Origin: Treponema sp.
GTDB taxonomy: Bacteria; Spirochaetota; Spirochaetia; Treponematales; Breznakiellaceae
Assembly (NCBI GenBank): GCA_031267115.1
Contig: JAIRZS010000341.1
Span: forward strand, 1 to 5,151
Direction: 5' to 3'
DNA: 5,151 nucleotides
Translations under genes and position numbers: made by a program
Notes under the pieces: generated by a model
What the model saw: only the letters and a program-made list of their open reading frames with translations
What the model was told of the DNA's origin: nothing
The model's database searches: none
Shown here: positions 5,027 through 5,151 of the stretch, piece after piece
How positions within the stretch are numbered: the first letter of the stretch is position 1
Layout: every line of letters begins with the position of its first letter

Positions 5027-5151
5027 TTTTGTGATGGTTTCTTCTTCACTGTGTTTAATCCAATCATTCTAATAGTTTTGGGAAAGCCTCTATTTCTAGA
5101 TATTAGCATTTTTTGCCTGTATTACGCAATGCGTGTGTATTCCGGGACAAA
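4987..5151. other. AT-rich upstream region without a recognisable gene
   Basis: G+C is about one third by hand count (20 of 60 in both 4981-5040 and 5041-5100), against roughly 52-63% in sample stretches of the genes. No credible coding region is seen on either strand. A 34-codon minus frame (5067..4963) lacks a ribosome binding site, and short frames at the right edge are too brief to judge. It most likely holds regulatory DNA for the kinase operon and the boundary to the next gene outside the window. Confidence 0.5.

Noticed and set aside
4963..5067. Minus-strand 34-codon frame MIGLNTVKKKPSQNR... upstream of the kinase
   Set aside because: No ribosome binding site, low-complexity source DNA, and it ends inside the predicted -10 box; probably noise.
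5106..5117. GG and GC on the minus strand upstream of the kinase as a sigma-54 promoter
   Set aside because: The spacing is eight bases, not ten, and the flanks do not match the consensus.
5124..5134. ACGCA/TGCGT inverted repeat near the right edge
   Set aside because: Five-base arms in isolation are expected by chance and no context supports a site.
5096..5149. Minus-strand frame ending in TAG at 5098..5096 as the tail of an upstream gene
   Set aside because: Only 17 codons are visible with no recognisable family features; a chance open frame is equally likely.
5129..5151. Plus-strand ATG near the right edge (MRVYSGT) as the start of a divergent gene
   Set aside because: No Shine-Dalgarno in front and only seven complete codons before the edge.

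Overview
The window carries two same-strand (minus) gene blocks and looks like the chromosome of a spirochaete, most probably a Treponema-group member of medium G+C. The reasons are a soluble PAS-containing histidine kinase next to an NtrC-type regulator, the arrangement of Borrelia Hpk2/Rrp2 and of the Treponema pallidum pair annotated AtoS/AtoC, and two lipoproteins with the relaxed lipoboxes usual in spirochaetes (LFS-C and FSA-C). The assignment is by recognition of families, not by a database search.

Right block (about 4990 down to 2359): an AT-rich upstream region holds a candidate sigma-70-type promoter. It is followed by a cytoplasmic histidine kinase (best start a GTG at 4891 with a clear Shine-Dalgarno) and, overlapping it by 11 bases, a sigma-54-dependent response regulator with receiver, AAA+ and Fis-type DNA-binding domains. 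All catalytic and contact motifs I can read are intact, so this is probably a working two-component system feeding RpoN-dependent transcription.

Middle (1999-2358, 360 bases): no intact gene. It contains several perfect or near-perfect inverted repeats, a plus-strand reading frame with two in-frame TAA codons that looks like a decayed gene fragment, and, at its left end, a well-formed promoter for the next operon.

Left block (1998 down to the window edge): lpoB, encoding a lipoprotein of the penicillin-binding-protein-activator family, then 16 bases later a 441-residue COG3014-type lipoprotein with TPR-like helices, then a third gene whose ATG overlaps the previous stop as ATGA and which runs off the window after 11 codons. 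The two lipoproteins probably act together at the cell envelope, perhaps on peptidoglycan synthesis. Nothing in the sequence ties this operon to the two-component system beyond adjacency, and no sigma-54 promoter was found in front of it.

I do not see a previously undescribed large system here. The items most worth a second look are the decayed, hairpin-rich spacer and the LpoB/COG3014 lipoprotein pair.
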